Source of the DNA: Fremontodendron californicum
Taxonomy: Eukaryota > Streptophyta > Magnoliopsida > Malvales > Malvaceae
DNA length: 64,000 nt
Direction of reading: 5' to 3'
Assembly: GCA_030761205.1 (NCBI GenBank)
Contig: JAULJL010000005.1
Location: 5,791,501 to 5,855,500, forward strand
Numbering within the stretch: the first letter of the stretch is position 1; the number at the start of each line of letters is the position of its first letter. The notes below the pieces were generated by a model. The model was not told the DNA's origin. It was given only the letters and a program-made list of their open reading frames with translations, and ran no database searches. Shown piece by piece: positions 11,296 to 24,100 of the stretch. Position numbers and translations under genes: made by a program.

Positions 11296-12988
11296 TTAAG
11301 AGGAAAAAAAAAATGTTTCTATCATGTTTCCTTGACCTCGATTTCATCAACAAAGAAATCAATAAATGATGTTTTAGCTATATATAAAAATACACTAATT
11401 AAGAACTATTTAATTAACTTCAATTTCCCAAATTTTGGCAATAAAAAATTGTTTCAAATTTCAATAGCGAGGAAAAGCTTTTCTAGCCTTTTAAGTTGTA
11501 TGATCAAGTTTCATTGTGTATGCATTTGCATTTGGTTTAATTTTATAATATTGATTTGTTAGTTTATTTAATTTTATTTTTCATTATTTTTTTTTGTTAA
11601 ATATATGTTTATTATGTTTCGTATTATTTGATTTCAGTTTTAATTTTTTTATTAAGTTACAAATATCTGAGAAATCAATATGTCAAGACCTCCATGTCAC
11701 TGAGCCAAGATCTCATTGGTAATTATAATTTTTATTTGTATACATAATTTTGTTAAGAAAATATGAAAACTTTAATTGGACCAGTGATTTTGATGATCAG
11801 CACTAAGAAAATACTAAAGCAATTCCTTGGTTTAAAAAAAAAAAAAACCACAAGTTTTCTAGGTTGCTAGCTTTAGAAGCTAAGAATGGCAGATACTGGG
11901 GTGGGGTGCATGTGAGAGTTTGCTGTTGTAAAGTAGGTGGAATGCATGCCCAATGCCCAAAGCACAAACTTAACCACATTTGTGGATTTATACATTTTTA
12001 TAGAAATCCAACCCCACCCAAAGTACAGCTTCTTGGACATCCTTAATTAAGTGCTCCGCTCTCCATTTCTCTATCTAGTTAGGTAGACTTTGCACTTCCT
12101 TGTGGACCCTTTTGGGCCAAGTGTTAAATATTAATAAATTTTATCATAGCCAATTACATATTCAAAGGGTTAAGTTATCCATTTCAACTCGAAAATTTAT
12201 TTTATATTTAAAAGAATTTAAATAAAAATATTAAATTCGAAATATAGACTTGAGTAAAAAAATAAGATCCGTTTAAAAAATGGGTCGAATCTTGACTTCA
12301 ACAATTAAAACACAAACTTGACCTATTTTTATTTATATAATATATTATATTTATATTTATATACATATACATATAAAAATAAATATATATATATAGTATT
12401 ATAGTGTAAACATTTAAAAATATGTTAAGTTATCCATATTTTAAAACTTAATAAACGAAAAAAATTAAATTACTAAAAAGTAAATAAAAAAAATTATTTA
12501 TTTTAAAAGTTTTAGAAAAAAATATTAACGGACTTAAACGGGTTTGGACCATCCATTTATAAATATGGATGGACTTGGACAGAATTTGAAGTCTATATTT
12601 CGGACCAAGTCGAACTTGAACAAATATATATGATATTGATACTATACTTAAACTCAACTCGAGCCATAAACACCTTTAATTCAAACTCCAAATGAATTAG
12701 ACCACATGATCTAATACTTTATTTGGGAGTATATCGCTTACATTAATTATTTTTATTATAATTTTATAATTAATCAATTACAATTAATAAATGAATTAAA
12801 AATAAGTTTTTTTATTTTTAAAAGCACTTAGATTTTTTAAAAAGGTAAACATAATAAGACAGAAGGAGCAACAATGCCACCAGCTCAAGGCTCAAAATAT
12901 CTTTGCCCAGAAACAGAACCTATTGCTCACGAATTAAGAGTAGGTTGGCAGAGAATATTCATACATATCATACTATTAGAGAAATAAA

Positions 12989-13027
<39 letters not shown>

Positions 13028-13430
13028 ATTATGGAATTGTTTATATGTGACTGTCCTTTGTTTAGGTTTCTTTATATAACAACTATTTGCAGGAGCAAAA
13101 GAGCAAATTAAATGGCAAAAAAGAAAAAGAAAAATTATAGGATAAAAGTTTAAAAGTTGAGATCACATAAACATGAAAATATATTACATTACAATTAATT
13201 AATTACAATCCCAATAAATATATATATATATATATATATATATCAATTAATCAAGAGTTTTGAAGCTTAAGGAAGAGAGAAACAAGATTATACAAATTAT
13301 TAGGACTCTGACCTTCTCACTATCATCATGACATTAGTTTCAAGTAAGAAATGAGAGGAAAAGGTATATAAGAAACCGAAGAACAATGTAAGCAAGTTAT
13401 AGTATATACATATATATGTGATAGCCAATC
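11296..13430. other. Intergenic DNA with diverged repeats
   Basis: No gene is supported. A repeat resembling 16010-16450 lies at about 12165-12680 (words such as AATATGGATGGACTTGGAC and TATATTTCGGACCAAGTCG). A TA run lies at 12992-13023 and another at 13217-13243. The segment 11860-12045 is higher in GC and contains GGGTGGGGT and a distant CCCCACCC, but I could not make a convincing gene or RNA from it. Confidence 0.5.
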
Positions 13431-13521
13431 AAACTAACCTGGAAACATGAAGCTCTGATCGATCAATAGTGCCGTTACCATCGCCGCCGTCACCGCCACT
13501 CCTCGGAACTGTACTCACCAT
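13431..13521 (-). other. Possible small first exon on the minus strand
   Basis: Reading leftwards from ATG at 13521, a GC-rich 81-nt stretch encodes 27 codons beginning MVSTVPRSGGDGGDGNGTID and then meets CCAG followed by GTTAGT, a good splice donor at about 13440. Unspliced it stops after 30 codons. The composition stands out sharply from its AT-rich surroundings. I found no convincing downstream exon on that strand and I do not recognise the peptide, so this could be a short gene, an orphan exon or chance. Confidence 0.25.
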
Positions 13522-13813
13522 TGAAGCTCCTATCAATAGCAAGTTCCAAAAATAAATTGAAGAGAACTATTTTTTTATTGTGGGGGTGAAATGCATGGAA
13601 AGATCGATCGTATATAGAAATTAGAAAGCAGCCAAAGATTATATTTGAGTGGCAACAGGTTTAAAAAAAAAAAAACCAGGAAAATTGGAGATGAAGGGTG
13701 TATTAATTCTAGGTCAAAGCGCATGAGGGTTAGATTTACGTACGTCAACAACCAAACCTTTGGACGACCCTGCATGCTCCACTGCCCTCGACCTACCCTT
13801 CTCTTTTTCCACC

Positions 13814-13853
<40 letters not shown>
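13814..13853. repeat. TA microsatellite with one interruption
   Basis: A TA run interrupted once by CA, about 40 bp. Confidence 0.85.
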
Positions 13854-13879
13854 GCTGTCTTTTGTCTCAACTGCCTACC

Positions 13880-15450
13880 CATTTTAATGGAAGCCTAGTC
13901 TATGTGATCTAGTCCATTCAAATTAATAATAATCTGGCACAAAAATATCAATTATATGAATATTTCATCATCATTTTTGATGATGCAAATGAACGATTTA
14001 ATGTTAATTTATGACTAGCTACCTTTCAAAAAGAATGAAATCGTCAGTCAAAACATATTATTTTCAAAATCTACTTTGATATGGAAAGATTGATCATCAA
14101 TATCCCAATATTTTAAGAATTAAAAATAAAATTTTATTTTCTATTAACCTTCGAATTAGAGTTTTTAAATTTCACAAACGTCGTGTGTATTTTTTATTTT
14201 ATTTTTTTAGTATATATTAAAACATATTTATCATCCATGCTAACTCTGTTGATGCAATTTAAAAACTTTATCAATGATAAATCGAATAATTTTTCATAAT
14301 CGTGTTGTATGGGCATAATTTTTTATTTACTTCAATCATATTATTAGTTTTTTTTTTTTTTTTTACATATTTTAGTTTCAAACTTTTTGTAGCATTTAAA
14401 GTCTTATAAAGAGTACAATACCATGGCCAGCTTGTGGCCTGCGGTGGGGTTCGGTTCCACCAATGGCTTGCGCTAGAGCCCAACCCATTCCTTAAAAAAC
14501 GGAAGCTTAAATGGATCACATAGCTTAATATAGGCTTCTAGCCCAACCCATTTTCTTTTATCAAACAAAGTAAAGTTAATAAAAATTCATGAATAATTAA
14601 ATTTTTTGTCATTAATCATATATATTAGTAAACTTCGATTTCAATATCATCTCAATTAAAAGATTTGGAAAGTAATATTTTTTTTTTTATTTTAAATCAG
14701 TTTGGGTCAACTTAAAAATATATGCTCATATTTTTATGTGGGAAATAAAAGTTATTCAAGTCATTTATTCAAGCAATTATTTATATAATAGACAGTGATA
14801 ATTTTTCAAAATAAGTATTTATTTTATTTATTTTAATTAATATTACATATATATGTTTTATTTTTTATTTAATCATGATTTATTGATTTTGAAGTTAAGA
14901 GCAATATTTAATTTGCTAAATCAATTTCTCTAACTAATTTGTAGTTTTGTATGTCTTTCAATTAATAGTATGTTATATATTCAAAATTAATTATACTTTT
15001 CTCATATTTTGATTTACATGAAAATTTAAATTTTTTATTTCACGCAAATTGAGTTTTTAAACTATAAAGATGTAAAACTCTATAAATAATTATTTATTAA
15101 TTAAAGACATATTTATTTATATTTCTTCAAAGAATATCAATGGTTACTAGGAAATCTCTTCGGCTTAACTAATGGTATGGATTGTTTAGGTTTTGCATTT
15201 TTAGTAATCTTAATATTCATTCAATTTCTTTTTTTTTTTTAGAATCATACAATTAATATAGGGTTTATATTTGATACACTGACAGTTATATATCTATACA
15301 CTGTCAATGAAACAAATGATATCACCTTATTAATACAGATAATGACAATGTATATATTTATACAATATCAATACATCAAATATAAATCTATTAATATATT
15401 ATTAATAACGATGTATTGCAAAATTTCAGGAAATTATTCAGATAACTAAG
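13880..15450. other. AT-rich intergenic DNA
   Basis: No gene is supported. A short GC-richer island at 14400-14560 contains repeated CCCAACCCATT words and may be a decayed transposon end. The remainder is low-complexity AT-rich sequence. Confidence 0.5.
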
Positions 15451-15459
15451 AAGCATACC

Positions 15460-16010
15460 ATAAATGTGATCTCTTCCTAGAAGACTACAAGAAAATGAGC
15501 AAAAGCTTGAAGAACTATATATGTTTGCAAAGATGATCCTTTTGCAAATGGTGCTCTTGCCTCCTGATTCTGATCCCAAAGAAAATTATGCAAATGAACT
15601 GATCTTAGCTTGTTCAATAAAGCTTTTGATGAAATCCCATATTCGTGTACCAAAGATCTAAACAAAGCTGATCTTTTCTATATATATGCCTTTCGCAATC
15701 TCACCAATGAGAACTGATCCTAGAATTGATGTTCATGGAATCCCTGATTTTGTAAAGAATTATATCACCAATAACACCCAAAGTATTCTTATTGGAATCC
15801 AACCGGAGGAGCTGATCATCTCTACGTTGCTTATCATTCCATTGGGAAGATTGCCTTTGATAAAGAATTTGTACCAAGACTCAATGTCATTCAAGCTCTT
15901 ACCTCCCTCACAAGGATGCATCTATGCCTAAAGTTTGACCTAGAGAAGGCGACCCTCCAAACCTCGCAAGGGAAGCAAAAGGACATCTGTCCAAAGACCA
16001 AACTATATGT
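15460..16010. pseudogene. Coding-like remnant, unidentified
   Basis: Base composition rises to a coding-like level and several overlapping frames are locally open (for example 15686-15931 on the plus strand and 15477-15665 on the minus strand), but none continues through the block and none has a motif I recognise. One plus-strand frame reads HLYVAYHSIGKIAFDKEF in the middle of the block. I read this as a decayed exon or transposon fragment rather than a gene. Confidence 0.3.
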
Positions 16011-16450
16011 TCAAACCTGAAAGCCTGCCTGATATTTAAGAGGATTTGAACATAAATATTGGGCCCGAAAAAAGGACTTAGGTAACAAGTGAGGCCCGTT
16101 TAAAAATGGATTGGATCTTGTCCATGGTATTTTTTACCCAGACTCGGCCCAGCTCGACTCATTTTATTGTTATTAATATAAATTTTGTAGGAAGATCAAT
16201 CATTTTTGAGAGAGATCGGTCCTCCGTTAAGAATGAATGATCCTTTCTTAAGAAGAACTGATCCCTTTTTTAAAAGGGATTGATCCCTCTATGTATAAAT
16301 TTGGACAAGCTTGTGAGGATTAAGATAGTGTGTTTTATAAAACGAATCGGGTTTAGACAGAACTTTTTGCCCATATTTCAGATCAAGACCCTGAACAAAT
16401 AATCCTTTGTTAATATAAGATCTGGGTTCGGTTCGATCCATAAACAGGTT
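16010..16450. repeat. Diverged dispersed repeat related to 12165-12680
   Basis: GGGCCCGAAAAAAGGAC, GGCCCGTTTAAAAATGG and CAGATCAAGACCCTGAACAA parallel the words of the copy near 12165-12680. Similarity is patchy and I cannot place ends. Confidence 0.35.
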
Positions 16451-16497
16451 TAGTAAAAGGTTTTAACATTGTAAAAAAATTTAGAATCAATTCAAAC

Positions 16498-16755
16498 TAG
16501 AGGTGCTCATGGGCCGAGCTGGGCCGCAGCCCGAAACTTTTTTTATTTTTCATGCCCAGGCCCGACCCTGGACGGGCCCGAATCACTGTTCATTTATTAA
16601 TAAAAAATATTTTTGTATATATTTTTATAATTAAATTTAAAAAAAAATAATATTTTTAATATTTTTTAATACGTGAATAGTGATTCGAGCCGGCCCGGAC
16701 TGGCCCGGATTACAAATATTGAGGCCGCAGACTGTCTGGCTCGTGAGCAAATCTA
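16498..16755. mobile_element. hAT-like MITE, TAGACCTGCTCATGGGTCGG family, copy 2
   Basis: Starts TAGAGGTGCTCATGGGCCGA and ends GGCTCGTGAGCAAATCTA inverted. Flanks ATTCAAAC (16490-16497) and GTTCAAAC (16756-16763) match at 7 of 8 positions. Element is 258 bp. Confidence 0.8.
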
Positions 16756-17114
16756 GTTCAAACCCTAAATCGTTAGACATATGAAAATATTCTTATTTTC
16801 TGTTAAAATTTATAACTAATATAGTAGCTTAAAACCTAGAGAAATATTATATAAGGGGGAATATGCAATTAAACTCATTATTTGACATAGCAAAATGAAA
16901 TCATACAGGAAAAGGCTTGCATTCTTTCTTTTTCTTGTTTGTCGACGTATAATAATATAATAAAAAAAAATTAAATTCTTTAAATTCCTATAATATAATA
17001 AAATATAAGGGTTCTTTTATTGGTTTGGGATTAAAAATGAAAGATCAAGTAATCCGTAAATCTAACGAGTTAATTTATAATAATTTATGAAGACAATTAT
17101 CATATTCTCACAAA

Positions 17115-17300
17115 TCAATTAGATGCGTCTCCGGTACACATAGCTCTTCTTAAAGTATGGGCCAATGACATAAATTTTTGTACACTTCGGCCGGCCACCT
17201 CTAAACACCCTTCTCCGAGCAACTCCTCGGCAGTAAGTTTTGCATCCATGTCAAAGGCTTTGAAGTAAACATCGCCAGCATCGCGGACCCTTACTAAGAT
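17115..17300 (-). pseudogene. Orphan C-terminal exon fragment
   Basis: On the minus strand an uninterrupted frame of about 60 codons runs from near 17300 to a TGA at 17115-17117. It reads ILVRVRDAGDVYFKAFDMDA at its start and continues with KLTAEELLGEGCLEVAGRSV before ending in CTGDASN. The composition and balanced residues look like true protein-coding sequence, in contrast to the AT-rich flanks. Immediately upstream on its own strand it runs into repeated GGTGAGATT-type transposon sequence at 17305 with no exon or start codon, so it is truncated. I do not recognise the protein family. Confidence 0.5.
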
Positions 17301-17304
17301 TTTA

Positions 17305-18215
17305 TTTGGATGAACGGTGAGATTGGTTCTGGTGAAATTAAAACCTTATTAAGACTTCATTTGGATGAACGGTGAGATTGGCTCTGGTGAGATTAAGACT
17401 CAATCTGGATGGGCGGTGAGATTAGCTCCGGTGAGATTAAAAACAACGATTGAGGTGAGATTAATTACTATAGCGGTGAGATTAAAATCAGCAGTGAGAT
17501 ATGTGTTTGGATTCAAAAGCAGCGATGGCGGTGAGGTGAATTATAGTGAGAAGATAAAATGATCATTGAGGATATTAGATTAAAATGTGTATATATATAT
17601 ATAATATATTAAAATTATATTTTTGTTAAATAATAATTAAAATAATATTCATGTTAAAAAATAAATTAATAAAAAAATTTAAAATAAAAGAATTTAAAAT
17701 ATTTAAAAAATTGAATATATTTTAAAAATAATATTTTTTTATTTATGTAATTAATTATTTTTAATTAATCATATTAATTATATAATAATAAAATATATGT
17801 TTATTAATTTATTATATTAAAAATTATTTTATTTTTAAATAAAAAAAAAAGTGGCAGTGACAAAAATGTCCCTGCACTATTCACATAAAGTAAAAAGAAA
17901 GGTTAAAGTATGAAAATGCCCTTCCACTGGAGGGCATTTTTATCCACTGGTGAAATAAAGCCACCAGTCGGTGAAAGCATGCTCACCGTGCTGGTGGCAT
18001 GTCTTCCAAACACTAGCTGCGGCCCTTGGGGCCAAAAAGTGCCCCAATCGAGCCGCACTGGTGCTACGTTTATATCCAAATGGGGTCTAAAAATAGCGGT
18101 GGCGGTGAAATTAAAATTAGTGGTGGGATATATGTTTGGATTCAAAAACAGCGGTAGCGATGAGGTGAATTATAGTGAAAAAAAAATATCATTAAGGACA
18201 TTAGATTAAAATTTG
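17305..18215. repeat. Complex repeat block with GGTGAGATT units
   Basis: The words ATTTGGATGAACGGTGAGAT occur twice about 55 bp apart (near 17306 and 17360), and related GGTGAGATTA words follow to 17560. The tail 17472-17575 (ATATGTGTTTGGATTCAAAA, then GGTGAGGTGAATTATAGTGA) is repeated in diverged form at 18100-18215. Near 18080 the inverse of the ATTTGGAT end appears (ATCCAAATGGGGTCT), suggesting a nested inverted-repeat element spanning roughly 17352-18092. The 99-residue frame at 17910-18209 is a product of this repeat. Confidence 0.5.
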
Positions 18216-18544
18216 TAAATTATAGAATTTATAACATATTTGAGAAATTAATAAATTGTTAAAATTAAAATAATAAAATAAAATTATATTTACACATTTA
18301 AAAATAAAAATTAATATTAAATGAATATATAAATAATTTATTTAAAATAATAATTATATAAATAATTATAAATTTATTTTAAATAAAACTAAAGGTAAAA
18401 TAGAAAGAAAAATGTTGGGTCAAAATGGGGAATAAAAGCTACAGTGGGAAAAAAAATTCCCACTAGAGTTATTTTCACAAGTGGAATTTTCCCTCTCTAT
18501 TGTTGGCCACCTAGATAATTTGGATTGGAATTTTGTTATCTAAA

Positions 18545-18890
18545 CTAAGGATGACAATGAATAGTGCAATTTCAGATATTTGTAATTATTCGATCCGTTT
18601 TTTACGGATTTGGATACTAAAATTACTATCCGCAGTGAATTCGGAGCAGATACGGATATGAAATTGCGGATATCCATTATCCGAATCTGCATTACTTATG
18701 CGGATAACGGATTCGGATATCCGAATCCGCTTACTTTTGCAGATTCTACGAATGTGTCAAAATCTATATAACACGAATTATTAACGTATCAAATTTATAT
18801 AAATATATAATACTTTAAACACGATTTTAATACATAAAAATATATAAATATGATATAAATACACGAATTATCAAATTTAATATCGATATC
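18545..18890. repeat. Dispersed repeat with GGATATCCG words, copy 1
   Basis: ATTACTTATGCGGATAACGG and repeated ATCCGAATCCG words are shared almost exactly with 63740-63940, at the other end of the window and in the same orientation. The block contains several short palindromes. The part after 18760 also resembles 20040-20290 (AAATTTATATAAATATATAA and ACACGAATTATC). Confidence 0.65.
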
Positions 18891-20630
18891 TCGGTATTGA
18901 AGAAAATCCTTCAAAGGATAGGCCTAAAAGTTTTATATAATTTTTTTTCATTGGCCTAAAAGTTATTTCTTAACTTTTGAAACATCTTTTAAATCCCATA
19001 TGGATTTTTATGTAAAATAAAAAAAGTTTTAAACCCATTTTTTTTCGTTATCAATTCCAAACCTATCATAATTCAGTGAAACAATACGTTACTTTTATTT
19101 TGTATTTTTTTTTTTTTTAAAATTTGAATAAGTGTTTTAAATAATGCAAACTCTTTTAATTAAAAAAAAATCAATAATGCAATTTCTTTTTAAAAATAAA
19201 ATTTTAAATGAAGATCGATTATAAAAAAAACACTCTCAAATCCAAAAACACTCTTGACTATATTATAAAAAGAAAATATTAATCAGTATCACTAAGTACT
19301 GATTAAGATGATATATATATAAAAAAAATGTAATATTAATGATTTTTTTTTTGAATTCAATAAAAATAATATATTAAATATAAAAAAAATTAATTAATAA
19401 TTAAATAATCCTTAAGTGTTGTTTGTAAACACCAATTAAGCTAATCCTATAAAAAAATGCAAAAATACGTAGTCATAAACTTTGATTTTTGGCCAAAAAT
19501 ACTTTGGTCTAGTTTTGCTCAGATCTCAAGATTTGTGTCCTTGTTTTTTATTTAATAATCAATAAAATAAGATACTTAGTATAAACTTTGGTGCTTATTT
19601 TATTATTTTTTAAAAAATTAAATTTTCTTTTTGCTTTCAAGTCATTTAAAATGAACAATTAGAAGTCTTATTTGGACTTAATTAAACACACAATTTTAAT
19701 AAATATCTTTATATAATAATATATTTCTTGTAAATTAATCTTTATTTCCACTTGTGTATTTCAATTTTCTTCTCTTTTATCAAAATTTGAATTTCATTGT
19801 AAACAGAAAATATCTTATATAAATTAATAATAACTATAAAGATTAAAACTTTATCAAACTATTTTATAAACTACTATATATATATATATATCACTTATCA
19901 TCAATTAATATTAAGATTATCTTTCAAGTAAAGGTTAATTTAAACATAATAGAAAAAGATAGTTAAGATTTATAGTAATTTCTTTTAACAATAAATTCTT
20001 TACTATCAAATTTTATAGTATCTTAATTTTTTAAGTAGATCTGATAATTTTAAATACAACACGATTATACGATATAAATATAATACAAAAAATAATTAAA
20101 AAATAAGGTATAATATCAAAAAAAAATATGAATATGATACGAAAAAATAACACGAACATATTAAAATTTATATAATAAAAATTATTAATATATCAAAATT
20201 TATATAAATATATAATATTTTAAACATTATTATAAAACAAAAAATAACACAAAAACGAAACAGAAACACAAATTATCATATATATTTTTGAGTTTTAATA
20301 AGAAGTATGAGTATTATAAGAATAATTAAATAGATTTATCTAATCTTATAATTTGATAATCTTCGCCATATAACTCGATAAGGCAATAACCTCAAAACCA
20401 TTTTTTTTCAATAAAAATGAATTATTAAAAATTAAAAAGCAAAATCAGAACAAAAGACAAAAAAGAAAAAAGTCACGTAGAATAGATTTGGTTGGTACTT
20501 TTTTCTAGTAAAAGATACCATGTTCACTTGAATCACTTCTGTTCTGTTCGGTTCTGTTCAAACTTGGCTTACACTCAAAAATATGAAAAAAAATAAACTC
20601 TTAACAAACCTTTGTTTCAGATTTAAGCTT
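18891..20630. other. AT-rich intergenic DNA upstream of the fucosyltransferase gene
   Basis: No gene is supported. Diverged repeat words link 20040-20290 to 18755-18890. A TA run lies near 19876-19891. Everything else is low-complexity. Confidence 0.5.
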
Positions 20631-20632
20631 CC

Positions 20633-20639
20633 ATATATA
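20633..20639 (+). promoter_or_regulatory. Candidate TATA box of the fucosyltransferase-family gene
   Basis: CATATATAC about 470 nt upstream of the start codon at 21110 is followed by CT-rich leader sequence and a likely leader splice donor at CCAG/GTAACA (about 20948). The distance is reasonable if the leader contains an intron ending near 21053. Confidence 0.3.
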
Positions 20640-21109
20640 CCAATTAACAAACTTTAGAACTTTTTTTTTTGTTTCTTAGTTTCTTTTGTCAGTTTCCCAG
20701 AAAAATACACATTTTTTTTAATTTTCCTTTCCAAAGAGATAAATCTATCTTAAATCTTAATCTGGGTCTTTTAAAGTTTTGTCTTAGATCCTTTGCTTCC
20801 TATCCAGATTTGAACTTTACCCGTTTCCCAGTTCCCTGTTTGCCTGCCAAACAAATCAAGGGAAAAGGAAAAAGAAGGTTTAAATCTTGATTATATTGGA
20901 TTTCGAAAACTGGGTTCTCTTCACTGGGAGCTTATACTACTTTCCAGGTAACAAAAAAAATAGTATTTTTATTATATTTTATCTTAGTTTGATTTGTTTT
21001 AATGTGATTTTCATTTGGAATTTTGATATATATATATTGGATTTTGGAGAATAGGGAGAATTGGGTGTTAAATTCAACATCGAAGAAGTAACTTCTTTTA
21101 TGAGCTAAG

Positions 21110-24100
21110 ATGGTGTTCAAATCTCGGATAAAATGGGTTGCATTATTTGTGTTGACTTTATCTTTGGGATCGTTGGTGGTTCATCTTTCAATGACAAAGT
21201 TTTCAAGTATGAATTTAGTCCAGTATAGCGCAAAAGATGCTTTAAGCCATGATTTTCCTAATATTGGATCTCCGGTGAGTTTTTTTCGGATTCGGATTAC
21301 AAATGTTCTATCTTGATCTGTTTGCATGTGATGTATTGGTTTGATGATATTTATTTTGTCCTTGTATGTTGAAGGGTGGCAGAAATAAGAGGCTATGGGG
21401 TGCTGTGAGGTCTTTGGAGTCTTTACAGCCATATGCAAACCCAAGAAACAGCTATCCTGGTAATGGATTTTGCTTAAACTTCCTAATTATGTATTTATGC
21501 TTGTATACTGCCAAAATTTAACTTAATGTGCCTATGTATTTCATTAAGTAGCTTTGTTGAATTGATATGATTTTTAAAATGAAATAATGATAGATTTATC
21601 TTGTTGTGTAGGTGATGACAGTCTAACTAGAATTTGCACTTTTTTAATTAAATTGGATCATATTTTTAGCATTCTTGATTATCATATTGCCTGAATTGAT
21701 ATCTGAATGACAATTCGTGATCAATAGAAAAAGACGGAAAGATAATGATATGTGCAATTTCAAGAATGTTACAGGACCGTTAATCTTTGAAGTAGCATCA
21801 GTATTTTGTACTGCTCTAGTTCAAGTTTGATAGATTCATGTCTCCAAGTCAGTTCAAAGTTAAATTCATTATTTGGTTTGTGAAGGACAGCTAAATCTGT
21901 CCACATGAAGTTGACTAACAACAAATGTTTTCATATTTTTTCTTGTTATCAGCAATTAAACTCTTTTTTTTTTATACAATTCTTGATGGTTGAGGATTCT
22001 TGTTCTTGTTTGAAGTGTGGAACTCTGCTATTTCATGAGTTGGGACTGGGGGATGAGGCAATCTCTGTAGCATTACACTACATCTTGAGTGCGTATAAGA
22101 AGTTTTACTTTGATGATGAAGATGAGAGATGCACATTAGGTTTATCTTTGTTTGTTTAAGTTTAGGTTTGTGAGAAAACCGGTTTGTAGCAGGGGCAAGC
22201 AATCTAAGGAGTTGCTGAGATTACAATTTGCCTTGTAATTTCTATGATAACTGTTAATAGGTTTTCTAAAGAAAAAAGAAAGGTTGAAATTTTGTATGAT
22301 ACGTGTAATCTGAAAAGAACTATCAGTGGAAAAGTCCGTGTATTCTTGATTTTTATTACGTAAATTTTATCACAACTGCAATCTTCTGTTCACTTTCCAA
22401 TTAAACAAAATCACTACTTGTTGTTTGGTTTTATCCTTGTTGCTTGATAATTAACTAGCTCCAGATAACTCTTTTAGTCTGTTAATTAGAGATTGATCAT
22501 CTCTCTTTTAACAGTTCCGAATGAAAATAACAATGGTTTCATCTTTGCAAAAATCTTTGGTGGATTCGAGAAGATAAGATCTTCGGTATGATCTATTAGA
22601 TGCATTGAAGTCATCCTTTTTACTATTCTTTGTTGGCCGTTCATAACATTTTTCTTAAATTTCTAGATCTGTGATCTTGTCACCATATCCAGGCTTCTCA
22701 ATGCTACTCTTGTAATTCCAGAGATACAAGAAAGTACTCGTTCAAAAGGCGTCAGGTATAGTTTCGTAATGTATTTGTTATTCATTTTCAGGCCCTATAT
22801 GATATATTCTTACCCCTTTCATTGTTATACAGTTCTAAATTCAAGAGTTTCTCCTATCTTTATGACGAGGAGCAGTTCATTGCATCACTTAAAAATGATG
22901 TGAATATTGTAAAAAGCCTGCCCGAGTATTTGAAGGCTGCAAGAAGAAGGAATGAGTTCCCTACTTTCAAGCCCGAAAATTGTGCTTCTCCAAAATTTTA
23001 TGTCAAAGAAATTTTGCCAAAGTTAAAGAAAGCCAAGGTTGTTGGGTTAATTATTACAGATGGAGGGTGCCTGCAGGTAGTTCAAAGTCTTATAATTGTA
23101 ATAAATATATTTATCGTAACTGCAAAAAAAAAAAAAAATTGTTTGAAAAAGTGTAATTCTTTTTCCAAGATTCCTCTATTATATTCTCTCTAACTGCACA
23201 AATTGCTTTCCAAAGTGCATGTCTTGTTCAGATATACATAATTCCTCTATATATAGGTTCTCTCTAAATTCAAGGGGCTTGGTTCTTACTTCGTTGGCCC
23301 TTATTAGTTTTACTTATTATTTTATGCGTATCTCTAATATTGTGGATGTTATTGATCACTTTCTGCGCATGCACATTAAAACATCTCTGATATATCATTA
23401 TTTTTATAAAGGCTCATAAGACCTATCTCTGCAAAAAAAAAAACTATGTTGCCACGGGATGATGTTTTCTAGGAGAAAGAAAGATTAATTTTTCTTTTCT
23501 TGAGAAACATTTGAAGTTAATTTTGGTTAGGAGCTGCTTATCCATGTCAGACCATAGTTTGCTGTTTCGAAATAGTTTTAATGGACAGTCTGATAATCAA
23601 TTTTATGATTCTTTGTGTGATTTCCGTGCTTAAGAGTCTTAACAGCGATTGCATCTCTGTGACTCTGTCTTGAGTATGAAATAATTCCTCAATTTTGAAG
23701 CAAATAAACCATGCTTCATGGTTTTTCCATGATAGGAAAGGGAAATATGCCACACCTCACAGGGAAATCTGATGTATCTGTTTCTATCTATTGTTTGAAT
23801 CACTGTTGGATTCATTTGACCACTCTCATCAGGATTTTTCTCTTCATTCCAAGTTACTGTCTGCTCATTTTGGTGGGAGTTTTATTGCTTCCGGGTTAAA
23901 TTGACTTTTTGGTCTACTTTATTCAAGCATCAAGGTTATTGGTTAGCACTCATGGTGATATTTGTTGTAATCTAGGGGTTATTGGCCCATTTGTGGCTGG
24001 GAGGTCAAGCATGCATGCTGTTTATTTGTTACATATTCATTTATTGAAAAATATTTACTGTTTCTTGTGATTTGCATACTTTCTGAATTAATTACGAAAT

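Noticed and set aside
11860..12045. Possible microRNA-like hairpin (GGGTGGGGT with distant CCCCACCC)
   Set aside because: The pairing is about 13 bases across a loop of more than 100 with no extended duplex, and neither arm matches a plant microRNA that I know.
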